From Nonlabens sp. Ci31 (lineage in GTDB: Bacteria > Bacteroidota > Bacteroidia > Flavobacteriales > Flavobacteriaceae), in the NCBI RefSeq assembly GCF_012974865.1, contig NZ_CP043633.1, positions 744,001 to 808,000 of the forward strand: a DNA stretch of 64,000 bases. Direction: 5' to 3'. This document shows, one piece after another, positions 45,473-53,638 of this stretch (positions are counted from its first letter, which is position 1; each line of letters begins with the position of its first letter). The notes under the pieces were generated by a model. The model was not told where the DNA came from. It worked only from the letters and a program-made list of their open reading frames with translations, and ran no database searches. The translations under genes and the position numbers were made by a program.

Positions 45473-45985
45473 TCAACAAGGATGATAGAGCTGGAACCCT
45501 GTTATTTTTCCATTTTCAATACTAATTTGAAATTTGCTATCACTGAATTCATTCGGCCAAATACGAAAGATTTTAGAGTTATATTTTTTATGTTTTTCTT
45601 CCTAAATCTTATAGGAGCTCGGGAATGCCTTTTACAATTCTGACAGTGTTGTGAATTTGTCAATCATTATTTGAGGTGTTTTTATTAACGTATTCACTTT
45701 TCGTTATTCTATCTCTCCTATTTCTAAAATTCCATCAACAGAATGAATTTTTATTCCGTCCCATTACTACAAGATTACCTTGACGCCATTCCATTCAGTA
45801 GATAAAGCTCCAGCATCTATACCTGGTTGAGATATCGAGTTCGGTTTTCCAAAAGTTGTTATTAAATCACTCTCCGTGGATTTAATATCACTTCCGTTAA
45901 TAGATATTTCATGGTAGCCTACCATATTTGGAGTTTGGCCACTAGACCAAAGGCCAATTATTAAAAATAATAATATGATTTTCCT
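45473..45985 (-). pseudogene. Decayed exported protein gene: five in-frame stops, lost start, no indels
   Basis: Reading the minus strand in one frame from 45985 to the terminal TGA at 45473 gives 170 codons of protein-like sequence. It has a hydrophobic signal-like N-terminus (KIILLFLIIGLWSSGQ), then VGYHEISINGSDIKSTESDL, and a C-terminus FRIWPNEFSDSKFQISIENG. The frame contains TAG/TAA at 45767-45769, 45764-45766, 45704-45706, 45632-45634 and 45602-45604. The expected ATG is AGG (45983-45985), one base after the stop of the preceding small gene, as in an operon. All lesions are substitutions. I do not recognise the family. Confidence 0.7.
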
Positions 45986-45986
45986 G

Positions 45987-46268
45987 CTATTGTAATCGTT
46001 TAAACCTCATCACAAAGGATGTGAATAATGAAAACAGGAGTGCAGTAAGTATAAATGCCATCATAGATATTACTACCGATTGCTCTTCAAAAATTAGAAC
46101 ACTAACTAAAATGGAAACCCCACTAATCAGTCCTGCTAGAAATCTATTAAATAGCTTGTGTTCAAATGTTGTATTGCATTGTTCACATTTCATATTTTCA
46201 TAGCCCATCCAAAAGGATTTTAATAACTTGAAGTAATTGAATCTAGTATGGTCATTATCGCATTTCAT
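45987..46268 (-). CDS. Small membrane protein with a degenerate CxxC-20-CxxC zinc ribbon
   Basis: The 93-residue protein has an N-terminal metal-site region followed by two membrane helices (RFLAGLISGVSILVSVLIF and ISMMAFILTALLFSLFTSF). The pattern resembles the cxxc_20_cxxc family, but the first pair is C-D-N-D instead of CxxC (residues 3-6) while the second, CEQC, is intact, so zinc binding may be lost or use Asp. It directly precedes the decayed gene at 45473-45985 with one base between. Function unknown. Confidence 0.55.
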   Translation of the reverse strand: MKCDNDHTRFNYFKLLKSFWMGYENMKCEQCNTTFEHKLFNRFLAGLISGVSILVSVLIFEEQSVVISMMAFILTALLFSLFTSFVMRFKRLQ

Positions 46269-46423
46269 AACATCTAATGTTTTTATATTATATAACCGTT
46301 TGTTTGGGCTGTCTTTTAATACATTTATACTGTTGCTAACGGGTTTCCTTTATTTATTTTTATAAACTGAAGCTTTTTATATATGGTAAAATGGTCGCTG
46401 TCTGCGTTGTTCATAATCCAAAA

Positions 46424-46580
46424 AAACGTCTCCGTATATGAAACATAGCATTTAAATAGAAGCTAACTTTTGAATTATACACGAGCCGTGCGCCACTGCG
46501 GATTTCTTATTACCTGCCGTCAGGCAGGTCTTTTTTTCTCCAAAAGCCAAATCTTAAAATGTAGCGACCTCGTAAAAGCG
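46424..46580. repeat. Diverged ~150-bp intergenic repeat, copy A
   Basis: Aligned by eye with 48251-48395. Shared blocks in the same order are AACGTCTC, GTATAT.AAA, GCTAACTTTT, AT.ATACAC.AGCCG, GC.CATTTCTTATTA-like, and AAAT.TTAAAA at the end. It lies between two minus-strand units, as does copy B. Confidence 0.6.
46512..46529 (+). terminator. GC-rich hairpin followed by T-run
   Basis: ACCTGCC-GTCA-GGCAGGT followed by CTTTTTTT. No plus-strand gene ends here, so it may be a REP-like intergenic repeat rather than a working terminator. Confidence 0.4.
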
Positions 46581-46660
46581 TTTTTACCATTGGTCTAAGT
46601 GACAATTGCCCTATTATTTTTATACTTTGCTTTAGGGCGTTTTTTCTTCCTAATTTGATT

Positions 46661-47344
46661 CTATTCCCGAATTTCTTCTCTTATTGGCAGTACGTCTTTT
46701 GGAATGTCCGTAAGTGAATTTACAGAAATATATTCAGTTTCAAATGTTCCTTCGTAGCCGAATAAGTTCCCCCAAGTTTTATTACTTACTACAACCGATA
46801 TTTTAAATTTTTGCTCTTTATCGTCATACCACTCACAAACATTTGCTTCCCCTGAAAACAGCATTGGAAATTTAAAGCCTAAAAAACCTTCATAAAATCG
46901 CTGTTCTCCTGAGCGAAGTTTTATTCCACCGTTTTCTGCAACTGTCATTTCAATATCGACTGCAAGATGCTGATGCGTTCCCAAGTAGTCCACAATTCGT
47001 TTTCTTTGCTCGCTATAAATCATCGTTGCATCAAACCTCCTTTCACGTTTGGGGAATTGATACTTACGAACCCAAGTAACGGTTTCTCTTCCAAACTTGT
47101 CTTTGTATGCAAAATTCTCAATAGTAAAAGGAATGTCTTTTCCTTTTTGTGGAAACATTATGTTTCTCCAAGTCCCGATGTATAGAAATGGTAGTGTATA
47201 GGGTTTTCCGTACCATACGTTTTGCATAAGTCCTTTTCCAATTGAGGCAATTTTATCATTGCTGTCAAACCCAAAACGCTTTTGAATTTGAGGGTGAAGT
47301 TTTTGAAAGTTAGAACCTAGAACCTGCTGATATATTGAACTCAT
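46661..47344 (-). CDS. DUF4166 domain protein
   Basis: The 227-residue protein matches DUF4166 in length and motifs: YQQVLGSNFQKLHPQIQKRFGF at the start, MQNVWYGKPYTLPFLYIG, and the GIKLRSGEQRFYEGFLGFKFP C-terminal core. The family's function is unknown; it is normally encoded next to a DoxX-like/SRPBCC membrane protein, as here, where its ATG overlaps that gene's stop (ATGA). This gene looks intact although its partner is frameshifted. Confidence 0.75.
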   Translation of the reverse strand: MSSIYQQVLGSNFQKLHPQIQKRFGFDSNDKIASIGKGLMQNVWYGKPYTLPFLYIGTWRNIMFPQKGKDIPFTIENFAYKDKFGRETVTWVRKYQFPKRERRFDATMIYSEQRKRIVDYLGTHQHLAVDIEMTVAENGGIKLRSGEQRFYEGFLGFKFPMLFSGEANVCEWYDDKEQKFKISVVVSNKTWGNLFGYEGTFETEYISVNSLTDIPKDVLPIREEIRE

Positions 47345-48227
47345 TTCTTTGGATTAGTTATACAATTAGACGCCTTTGGCAAAAATCTGAAATTCAGTAA
47401 TGCAATTATTGAAAGGGTAATCATTGAAATATTTAATGAGAATGGATTAAAGGGAAGTGTAAAAATCATCACACTGCTAGAAACTGCTCCCATAGCAAGA
47501 AGTAGCAAACCAAAAATATTCAGATAGTGAATTGATTTCTTGTGAATAAAAATTAATATAAATCCGAAAATGATTTCAACTATTCCAATCAATGTCAGAA
47601 TAGTTTTTTCGTAACCACTAAACAGTTCTAATTGCCTTAAAATTTCTAATTCTCCTGTGTCAGTGAAAAGCAATTTTGGAATTAGTCCTTGATAAATCCA
47701 TACAATACCAAGAGAAATATTTACTAACAAAACCGATAATTGTGCTTTGATGGCTTGTTTTGGGTGACATCCTTTTTCTATCCAATTTTTAAGGCAATCA
47801 AAACTCCAAGCGGTTGCCCAAATCATTAATGGTCTGAAAATGATTTTGTCAATTATTTCGCCTAAAAGTCCCCAACGGGTTTCGTAATCATAACCTGTAA
47901 AGAATTTAATTCCGTCCGTTTCAGGCACATATTTCCAATATCCTGAACCTTGTTTTATTATTGAAATGTTGTTGTCAGATGAAAACTTTAAAACAGAGGT
48001 ACTGTCACCATTGTCTTTGGTTTTAGTTGCAACACTTTCTCCAATACCATTTACATTAATGCCAAAACCAATTTTTGTGGCTCGGTCGGGTCATCTTTTG
48101 ATACATATGTTATTTCGGAAAACCGTAAATCCCATTGTTGATGAAGGGAAGGTTCTTGTGTTTTTGTCCACAAGGTGTTTAAGTCACTTTTTATTTTGGT
48201 TTCAATATATAATGGTCGTCTTTTCAA
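47341..48227 (-). pseudogene. DoxX-like family membrane protein with SRPBCC-like N-terminus, frameshifted
   Basis: From 47928 downward a frame encodes YETRWGLLGEIIDKIIFRPLMIWATAW and four membrane helices, typical of the DoxX-like partner of DUF4166. Upstream the same frame is open to a stop at 48091 (GFGINVNGIGESVATKTK...SGYWKYVPETDG). The expected N-terminal part (RRPLYIETKIKSDLNTLW, LHQQWDLRFSEITYVS) is in another frame starting at TTG 48227. The frames switch between about 48070 and 48091, near a CCGAGCCACAAAAATTGG stretch, which suggests a small deletion. The shorter product from GTG 47928 would lack the soluble domain. Confidence 0.75.
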
Positions 48228-48250
48228 ATTACAGTGTCGTTTTTTTTAAA

Positions 48251-48395
48251 TGCCCTATAACGTCTCGTATATAAAATGTAGCGTATAAATAAATGCTAAC
48301 TTTTCGGATGATACACAAGCCGATCGCCACGGCGCATTTCTTATTATTTTGTTTTTGGCAATTAGTCAAATTTAAAAATTTGGCAGACTCGCAAA
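48251..48395. repeat. Diverged ~150-bp intergenic repeat, copy B
   Basis: Counterpart of 46424-46580, located between the 3' end of the gene at 48474 and the 5' end of the broken DoxX-like gene. AACGTCTC and GCTAACTTTT blocks are identical between the copies; the rest is diverged. Confidence 0.6.
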
Positions 48396-48434
48396 CATAC
48401 CTTAACTTCTATTATTCAACTAATTAGCTATAAG

Positions 48435-48942
48435 CCACATACGTTGTTCTACACCGTTTTTATTCCGCAGCCTTCATATATATATATATTTACAGTTTGA
48501 TTCGTTTTGAACTATCATTATCTGATTGGTTAATTCTATTATAACGTCAGTTGTATATCCTGTATTGGAATTTTCAGCAATCGTTTCTCGCTTATATTGA
48601 ATTTCATTATCATTTTTTATCTTCCAGGTTCCTCTATAAATATTTTCAGGATCTATTCGAAGTGATTCGTGAAATGTATAATCGTTATTAATTTGGATAT
48701 CAGACATTATGATACTTACGGTCATAGGTTTACTTACAACCTCCGTTCTGAATTCATTACCTAAAGTATCAACAGCCTTAACAAAAACCCATTTGCCAAT
48801 GAGCAGCTCTTTTGAACTTGGTAAATTAATTTCATTTCTAATTCGGTCAAGTTTATTCTCTCGTCCAAAAGTTACAAATCCAATTAAGGTTAATATAATT
48901 ACGAATGTTTTTTTCAAATGGTGTAGTACGTTGTTGTATGTG
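48435..48942. repeat. Imperfect ~22-bp inverted repeats flanking the 48474-48917 gene
   Basis: CCACATACGTTGTTCTACACC (left, 48435) and GGTGTAGTACGTTGTTGTATGTGG (right, 48919-48942) are inverted relative to each other with a few mismatches and an insertion. They bracket one complete gene, like ends of a cassette. Confidence 0.5.
48474..48917 (-). CDS. Exported hypothetical protein, lipocalin-like
   Basis: The 147-residue protein has a signal peptide (MKKTFVIILTLIGFVTFG) and a beta-rich body: LLIGKWVFVKAVDTLGNEF, then NNDYTFHESLRIDPENIYRGTWKIKNDNEIQY, a pattern seen in small lipocalin-like Bacteroidota proteins that open with GKW and later have GTW. No lipobox cysteine. The C-terminus KYIYI and its stop are encoded inside a TA dinucleotide run (48478-48491), so slippage would change the end. 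Function unknown. Confidence 0.55.
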   Translation of the reverse strand: MKKTFVIILTLIGFVTFGRENKLDRIRNEINLPSSKELLIGKWVFVKAVDTLGNEFRTEVVSKPMTVSIIMSDIQINNDYTFHESLRIDPENIYRGTWKIKNDNEIQYKRETIAENSNTGYTTDVIIELTNQIMIVQNESNCKYIYI

Positions 48943-49063
48943 GTTTGTTGCGTGTTTAAGAACCTAATTTAGCAAATACAAACCAAATAGAAAATCTGCG
49001 AGGATTTTCGTAAGTAGGCGAGAACTAGCCATTAATTATACACAGCTGTAAGCTGGCTTTTTT

Positions 49064-49504
49064 TTATTCAGATCCGATTGAATTCAGTAATTCAAATTCC
49101 AATTGTCCTTTTTTATTTAATTTGTATTTATAAATTGCTCTTCCTTGAACGTGTCCATCATCAAAGTCTGCTATTAACCATTCTTTGCTTAAAAGTTGAA
49201 TATTTCCGAAAGTCATTGTTCCGCCCAAAACTGCTTGTAAAGGAATCAATTCAGTTTTTTCACGAAGATTTTTTTCGATAAATTCCGCTGGTTTGGTAAT
49301 TCCGCTTTCAATAAATTTTTCTCCGTCATATGCCGCATCGAACCAATAATTTGATTCAGGTTTCTTTTCAGTCCATATTTTGTTTAAAGAATCATTCTTA
49401 ATTTTTAAACTATCAACTTTGGCAAGTAAATTTTCAGTTCGATTCATTTCCGTGCAACCAAAAATACAAAATGATGTTAAAATCATTACTGTCAGTTTTT
49501 TCAT
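49064..49504 (-). CDS. Hypothetical lipoprotein
   Basis: The 146-residue protein has a lipoprotein signal (MKKLTVMILTSFCIFGC, C17), a short coiled-coil-like stretch (LLAKVDSLKIKNDSLNKIW), and a compact domain ending in DGHVQGRAIYKYKLNKKGQLEFELL. That last part resembles small exported proteins in which a ligand or ion site is read out. I do not recognise a named family. It is in the same minus-strand array of solitary genes. Confidence 0.6.
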   Translation of the reverse strand: MKKLTVMILTSFCIFGCTEMNRTENLLAKVDSLKIKNDSLNKIWTEKKPESNYWFDAAYDGEKFIESGITKPAEFIEKNLREKTELIPLQAVLGGTMTFGNIQLLSKEWLIADFDDGHVQGRAIYKYKLNKKGQLEFELLNSIGSE

Positions 49505-49720
49505 TTTTCAGCTTGCTTACAACTAGTTATATCAACTCAAATATAATAGATATCCCTTAAAAATCTCCGGATAAACGCATGTTTGATGATACTTTACCAG
49601 TTTTAAGGATGCTTTATACAGCAGCTTCCCCTATCCCCCACTGCAAATTAAAAAGGTATTCTTTATTCTTAGACGTACTTTCCTAAGTAAAAAAAGGCAC
49701 TGTCAGGGGTTTTAATAGCA

Positions 49721-49753
49721 TACCAACTTGTAATGTTCGTACACAAGTTGGTA
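49721..49753. repeat. 11-bp inverted repeat
   Basis: TACCAACTTGT and ACAAGTTGGTA are separated by 11 bases. No T-run follows, so it is a hairpin or dyad of unknown role beside the tRNA terminator. Confidence 0.6.
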
Positions 49754-49766
49754 CTATCGTAAAACA

Positions 49767-49808
49767 AAAAACCCTTAACTCGCTATTATATAGCTTGTTA
49801 AGGGTTTG
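49767..49808 (-). terminator. Intrinsic terminator of tRNA-Gln
   Basis: AACCCTTAAC pairs with GTTAAGGGTT, with an inner GCTA/TAGC stem; on the minus strand it ends in TTTTTTGTTTT. Confidence 0.8.
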
Positions 49809-49814
49809 TATCAG

Positions 49815-49885
49815 TTGTCCCACTAGGACTCGAACCTAGAATGACGATACCAAAAACCGGAGTGTTACCATTACACCATGGGACA
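49815..49885 (-). tRNA. tRNA-Gln (anticodon TTG)
   Basis: The minus strand folds as a 71-base cloverleaf: acceptor TGTCCCA/TGGGACA with discriminator A, D arm GTG...CAC, anticodon loop TTTTGGT giving anticodon TTG, and T arm CTAGG-TTCGAGT-CCTAG. The anticodon stem has one mismatch (27-43) and one wobble. CCA is not encoded. A perfect promoter lies 10 bases upstream and a terminator downstream, so it is a single-gene unit. Confidence 0.93.
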
Positions 49886-50237
49886 AAATCGGTCGCAAAT
49901 TTATAACAATTCTCAATTTCAGCAAATAAAAATCGTATAAATTTATAAGGAGTCTTTTTTTAGCCAAAAATCCAGCTCTCATCAGCCCTAAAACCATAAG
50001 CAACCTGAACCTTTTTATGAAATCACGGCTCCATCACATACGCTAACCCCCTATTTTGCGTTTATAAAAGTGATCATGGCAAGCTAGGGTGAAGGAAAAA
50101 CACCTGCCACAACCTATTCTTTAAACGAAGCAGAATAAAAAAAAGCAGTGTTTTAATCCAATAAATTCAGATCATACCTCGTATTATATGTATAGTAAGG
50201 TCATAAAATCTTATTTTCGCCAGAGTTAATCACAACT
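49886..50237. other. Intergenic stretch upstream of the DUF2723 gene
   Basis: Contains the tRNA-Gln promoter at its left end. The rest (about 310 bases) shows no gene; TATTTTCG at 50212-50219 is a weak -7-like candidate for the DUF2723 gene. Confidence 0.5.
49896..49926 (-). promoter_or_regulatory. Consensus promoter of tRNA-Gln
   Basis: On the minus strand TTTG (49926-49923), exactly 19 bases, then TAAATTTG (49903-49896). This is a perfect match to TTTG-N19-TAnnTTTG, as at rimP. Confidence 0.85.
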
Positions 50238-53200
50238 ATGAAATTCAACTACGCACAATTAAATAAAATCATAGGCTGGGCTGTCTTTGCCATAGCATTA
50301 TTCGTTTTTTGGAGTACGGTAGAGCCTACAGTGAGTTACTGGGATGCCGGTGAATACATCGCTACCTCTTCCAAACTAGAAGTAGGACACCCACCAGGAG
50401 CTCCACTTTACCAAATGATGGGTGCTGTTTTTTCCATATTTGCGTTGGAAGCTACAGATATTGCCTATACCGTTAACCTTCTAGCCGTATTCTCTAGTGC
50501 GTTTACGATTCTATTCATGTTTTGGTCGCTCACCCTTTTGTTAAAAAGACATATTTTAAAGGATAAAGCAAATGATATCATGGTTTTAGGAGCTGCGGCA
50601 GTAGGCGCTCTTGCCTTTGCAGTAACGGACAGCTTTTGGTACAACGCAGTAGAAGCAGAAGTCTATGCGCCAGCTGCCCTGTTGATGAGTGTCCTGTTTT
50701 ACATAGGCTTGTTGTGGGAACGCGACATGTTATTACCACGTGGCGACCGCTGGCTTATTCTTATTTCTTTTGTCGTAGGACTTTCTTTCGGGATTCACTT
50801 TATGGGGATTCTTACCATTCCTGCTATAGGATTGCTTTGGTACTTTAAGCATTATAAGAAAATCACCCTTTTCAACTTTATCGTGGCAAATGTTGCCGTT
50901 ATTGCCGTATTGCTTTTTGTTTTTAAATTATTGCTTCCCTACACCCTCAGTATTTTTGGTTATTTAGAAGTGTTTTTTGTCAACGATATCGGTCTTCCTT
51001 TTAACTCAGGAACCATTATCGCCCTATTACTTATTATTGGATTATTTGCTTTTTTAATCTCGCTTTCGCGAAAGCGTAACAAACCACTCCTCAACACCAT
51101 CACGCTGTGCATCATGTTTGTTTTAGTAGGATTTTCTTCGTGGACCATGTTGCCTATAAGAGCAAACGCAGGAACACCTATCAACGAGAATGCCCCTAAC
51201 GATGCGCGTGCCCTACTGGCTTATTACAATAGGGAGCAGTACCCATCCCCTGGGTTATTTTACGGTGAGTCCTTTACAGATATGTATGCTGGATACAATC
51301 CTGATGATCCCGACACAGAAGATAACGAGGCCTTTAAAGATGAAAAGCCGAAGTATGAAAAAGATTACACTTTGGGTAAATACGTTATCGTTAATAATTA
51401 TAAAGATGCAATACCTAATACCAACGACCGTCATAAAGGATTTTTCCCTCGCATGACAGACCCTTCCCGAGCCACTAACTATATAGAATTTATGGGTGGT
51501 CTGGAGTATACGGTAAAAGAACAATATAAAAACAACCAAGAACTCTTGTCGGTGCTCGATGATTATGAGCGCAGGTTGCAACGCGGTACTATAGATATAA
51601 AAGAATATATAGATGTCCTGGTTTCCTTACGTGATGCTGTAGATATAGATAAACCTAGTTTTGTAAATGACATGAAGTACATGGCTAACTACCAGATCAG
51701 TTATATGTACATGCGTTACTTTATGTGGAATTTTACAGGTAGACAAAACGATGTGCAAGGAGAATGGGATTCCTATGACGGCAACTGGCTCAGCGGTATA
51801 GGTTTTATTGATGAATGGAGACTGGGAACACAAGACGAACTAAGTGATGACATGCTGAATAATAAAAGCCGCAATACCTACTTCTTCTTACCGCTTATTT
51901 TAGGAATCTTAGGAGCTGTTTTTCACGCACGTAAAGATTTGAAATCTTTTTATGTGACTTTAGCCTTGTTTCTTTTTACCGGGCTGGCCATCATCGTATA
52001 CCTCAACCAGGCAATGTTTCAAGTAAGAGAACGAGATTATGCATATGTAGGATCCTTTTTAGTATTTAGCATGTGGATAGGAATGGGTGTTTATGCGATT
52101 TATGAAATGCTGTGCGATGTCATGAAATCAAGACTCGCACAGGTACTTTCCTTAACGGCTTGTTTTGCCGCTGCACCCCTACTTATGGGATATCAAAACT
52201 GGGACGATCACGATAGATCTGACAAATACACCGCTCTCGCTAGTGCCAAAAAATACCTGGACAGCTGCTTGCCTAATGCCTTGATCTTTACCATAGGAGA
52301 TAACGACACTTTCCCATTGTGGTATGCACAAGAAGTGGAAGGTTACCGCACTGATGTGCGTGTCGTGTGTACCTCCCTATTAAGTACCGACTGGTACATG
52401 GACGATATGAAAAAGAAAGCTTGGGATAGTGAACCTGTTCCTTCTACGCTTACCCATAGCAAATACAAGTTTGGAACCCGCGATGCCTTGTACTATGCAG
52501 ACAAAGAACGCATACAGCAGCGCATGCGAGACTTGACTCAAGATGCTACCTATATGTTTCCTGACACCATGAAGTTAGATGAATGGATGGAATGGGTAGC
52601 CAGTGATAAAAAAGTCACACAGGAGCAAATGCGTAATGAACACTTTGAGCATACCTTCCCTACAAGATCTATTACCATACCTGTTAATAAAGAAGCAGTT
52701 CTTAGAAATGGTGTCGTACTACAAAAGGATGCTGATAGAATTGTAGATGAAATAGTCATCAATATAAAGGACGACGTGATCTATAAAAACAGAATGTTCA
52801 TGCTGGACATTATCAATGCTAACAACTGGGAACGCCCTATTTATTTCTCTGGTGGCGCCTTCGGTGATGAGGATTATATATGGATGAAGGAGTATTTACA
52901 ACTCGATGGTTGTGCCTACCGATTGATCCCTATAAAATATACTCCAGAAGATGGGCGTGATCCATTTGATATGGGAAGAATAGATCCTGATTATGCCTAT
53001 CAAGTGATTAAAAATTGGGAATGGGGTAATAGTGGCTCAGCAACTATTTATCACGATGTAGAAACCAGACGCAACAGTGTGGGCTACCGAAGTAATATTG
53101 CACGAGCATCTGAAGCTTTAGCAAAAGACGGTCAATTTAAAAAGGCTGAAGAACTTTTAGATCTGGGAATGGAACACATGCCTTTAGAATATTATGGGAA

Positions 53201-53636
53201 CTACTCCATGCTAGAACCATTTGTGTCTGGCTATTATGAATTGGACAGAAAAGACAAAGCAAGAGACTTATTGAACAAGATCATTTTAAAATACCAAGAT
53301 GAATTGGATCACTACAACGCTTTAACACTCGCTGAGCAAGAAGTTAATTACTCGCGTATACAACAAGCAGTTGTTAGATACAACTCTATCACTGAAGTAC
53401 CTGTTTTCTATAATGATCAAAAAATGATCGATAAGCATGTAGCTACCTATAACGAATACTTTAAACCTTTCATCAGGTATTTAAATGATGCCTATTACAT
53501 CAGTAAAAACGGCGAAAACATAGAAGGCGTCTTTCCCGATTCTGCTGCAGCAACAGAGTTGAGAGACCTACTTGATAATGCGGTTGATAATGTCACAACG
53601 GTAAGAGAAGATATTCCTACAGATACGGTTGAATAA
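50238..53636 (+). CDS. DUF2723 membrane protein, GT117-type glycosyltransferase
   Basis: The 1132-residue protein has about twelve membrane helices in the first 650 residues and a large soluble C-terminal domain. The signature WSTVEPTVSYWDAGEYIATSSKL followed by GHPPGAPLYQMMG places the catalytic Asp/Glu pair of GT-C enzymes in the first periplasmic loop; IGDNDTFPLWYAQEVEG starts the soluble part. The family is related to protein O-mannosyltransferases and would use a polyprenyl-phosphate sugar on the periplasmic side. A copy of the dispersed palindrome (51061) is read as SLSRKR in a helix-end loop. A deacetylase gene follows two bases after the stop. Confidence 0.9.
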   Translation: MKFNYAQLNKIIGWAVFAIALFVFWSTVEPTVSYWDAGEYIATSSKLEVGHPPGAPLYQMMGAVFSIFALEATDIAYTVNLLAVFSSAFTILFMFWSLTLLLKRHILKDKANDIMVLGAAAVGALAFAVTDSFWYNAVEAEVYAPAALLMSVLFYIGLLWERDMLLPRGDRWLILISFVVGLSFGIHFMGILTIPAIGLLWYFKHYKKITLFNFIVANVAVIAVLLFVFKLLLPYTLSIFGYLEVFFVNDIGLPFNSGTIIALLLIIGLFAFLISLSRKRNKPLLNTITLCIMFVLVGFSSWTMLPIRANAGTPINENAPNDARALLAYYNREQYPSPGLFYGESFTDMYAGYNPDDPDTEDNEAFKDEKPKYEKDYTLGKYVIVNNYKDAIPNTNDRHKGFFPRMTDPSRATNYIEFMGGLEYTVKEQYKNNQELLSVLDDYERRLQRGTIDIKEYIDVLVSLRDAVDIDKPSFVNDMKYMANYQISYMYMRYFMWNFTGRQNDVQGEWDSYDGNWLSGIGFIDEWRLGTQDELSDDMLNNKSRNTYFFLPLILGILGAVFHARKDLKSFYVTLALFLFTGLAIIVYLNQAMFQVRERDYAYVGSFLVFSMWIGMGVYAIYEMLCDVMKSRLAQVLSLTACFAAAPLLMGYQNWDDHDRSDKYTALASAKKYLDSCLPNALIFTIGDNDTFPLWYAQEVEGYRTDVRVVCTSLLSTDWYMDDMKKKAWDSEPVPSTLTHSKYKFGTRDALYYADKERIQQRMRDLTQDATYMFPDTMKLDEWMEWVASDKKVTQEQMRNEHFEHTFPTRSITIPVNKEAVLRNGVVLQKDADRIVDEIVINIKDDVIYKNRMFMLDIINANNWERPIYFSGGAFGDEDYIWMKEYLQLDGCAYRLIPIKYTPEDGRDPFDMGRIDPDYAYQVIKNWEWGNSGSATIYHDVETRRNSVGYRSNIARASEALAKDGQFKKAEELLDLGMEHMPLEYYGNYSMLEPFVSGYYELDRKDKARDLLNKIILKYQDELDHYNALTLAEQEVNYSRIQQAVVRYNSITEVPVFYNDQKMIDKHVATYNEYFKPFIRYLNDAYYISKNGENIEGVFPDSAAATELRDLLDNAVDNVTTVREDIPTDTVE
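51061..51076 (+). repeat. Dispersed palindrome, copy 7 (inside DUF2723 gene)
   Basis: Exact CGCTTTCGCGAAAGCG. Here the reading frame is different from the AFAKA copies and gives SLSRKR, placed just after a membrane helix as a positive loop. Confidence 0.9.
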
Positions 53637-53638
53637 AG

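Larger units (their letters stand above)
46269..46660. other. Intergenic stretch holding the first cassette-like repeat
   Basis: Nearly 400 bases without a gene. It contains the repeat at 46424-46580 and a terminator-like hairpin at 46512; the remainder is AT-rich. Confidence 0.6.
49505..49814. other. Intergenic stretch with two hairpins
   Basis: About 310 bases. It contains an 11-bp inverted repeat (49721-49753) and the tRNA terminator (49767-49808); nothing coding is visible. Confidence 0.6.

Noticed and set aside
45473..45985. Genuine stop-codon recoding (TAR read as Gln) in this organism
   Set aside because: TAA and TAG end ordinary genes throughout the window, so host-wide reassignment is excluded; only imported DNA or decay remains.
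46424..48395. Integron attC sites
   Set aside because: I cannot place canonical core sites (RYYYAAC/GTTRRRY) with the right pairing and no integrase is in the window; kept only as cassette-like repeats.
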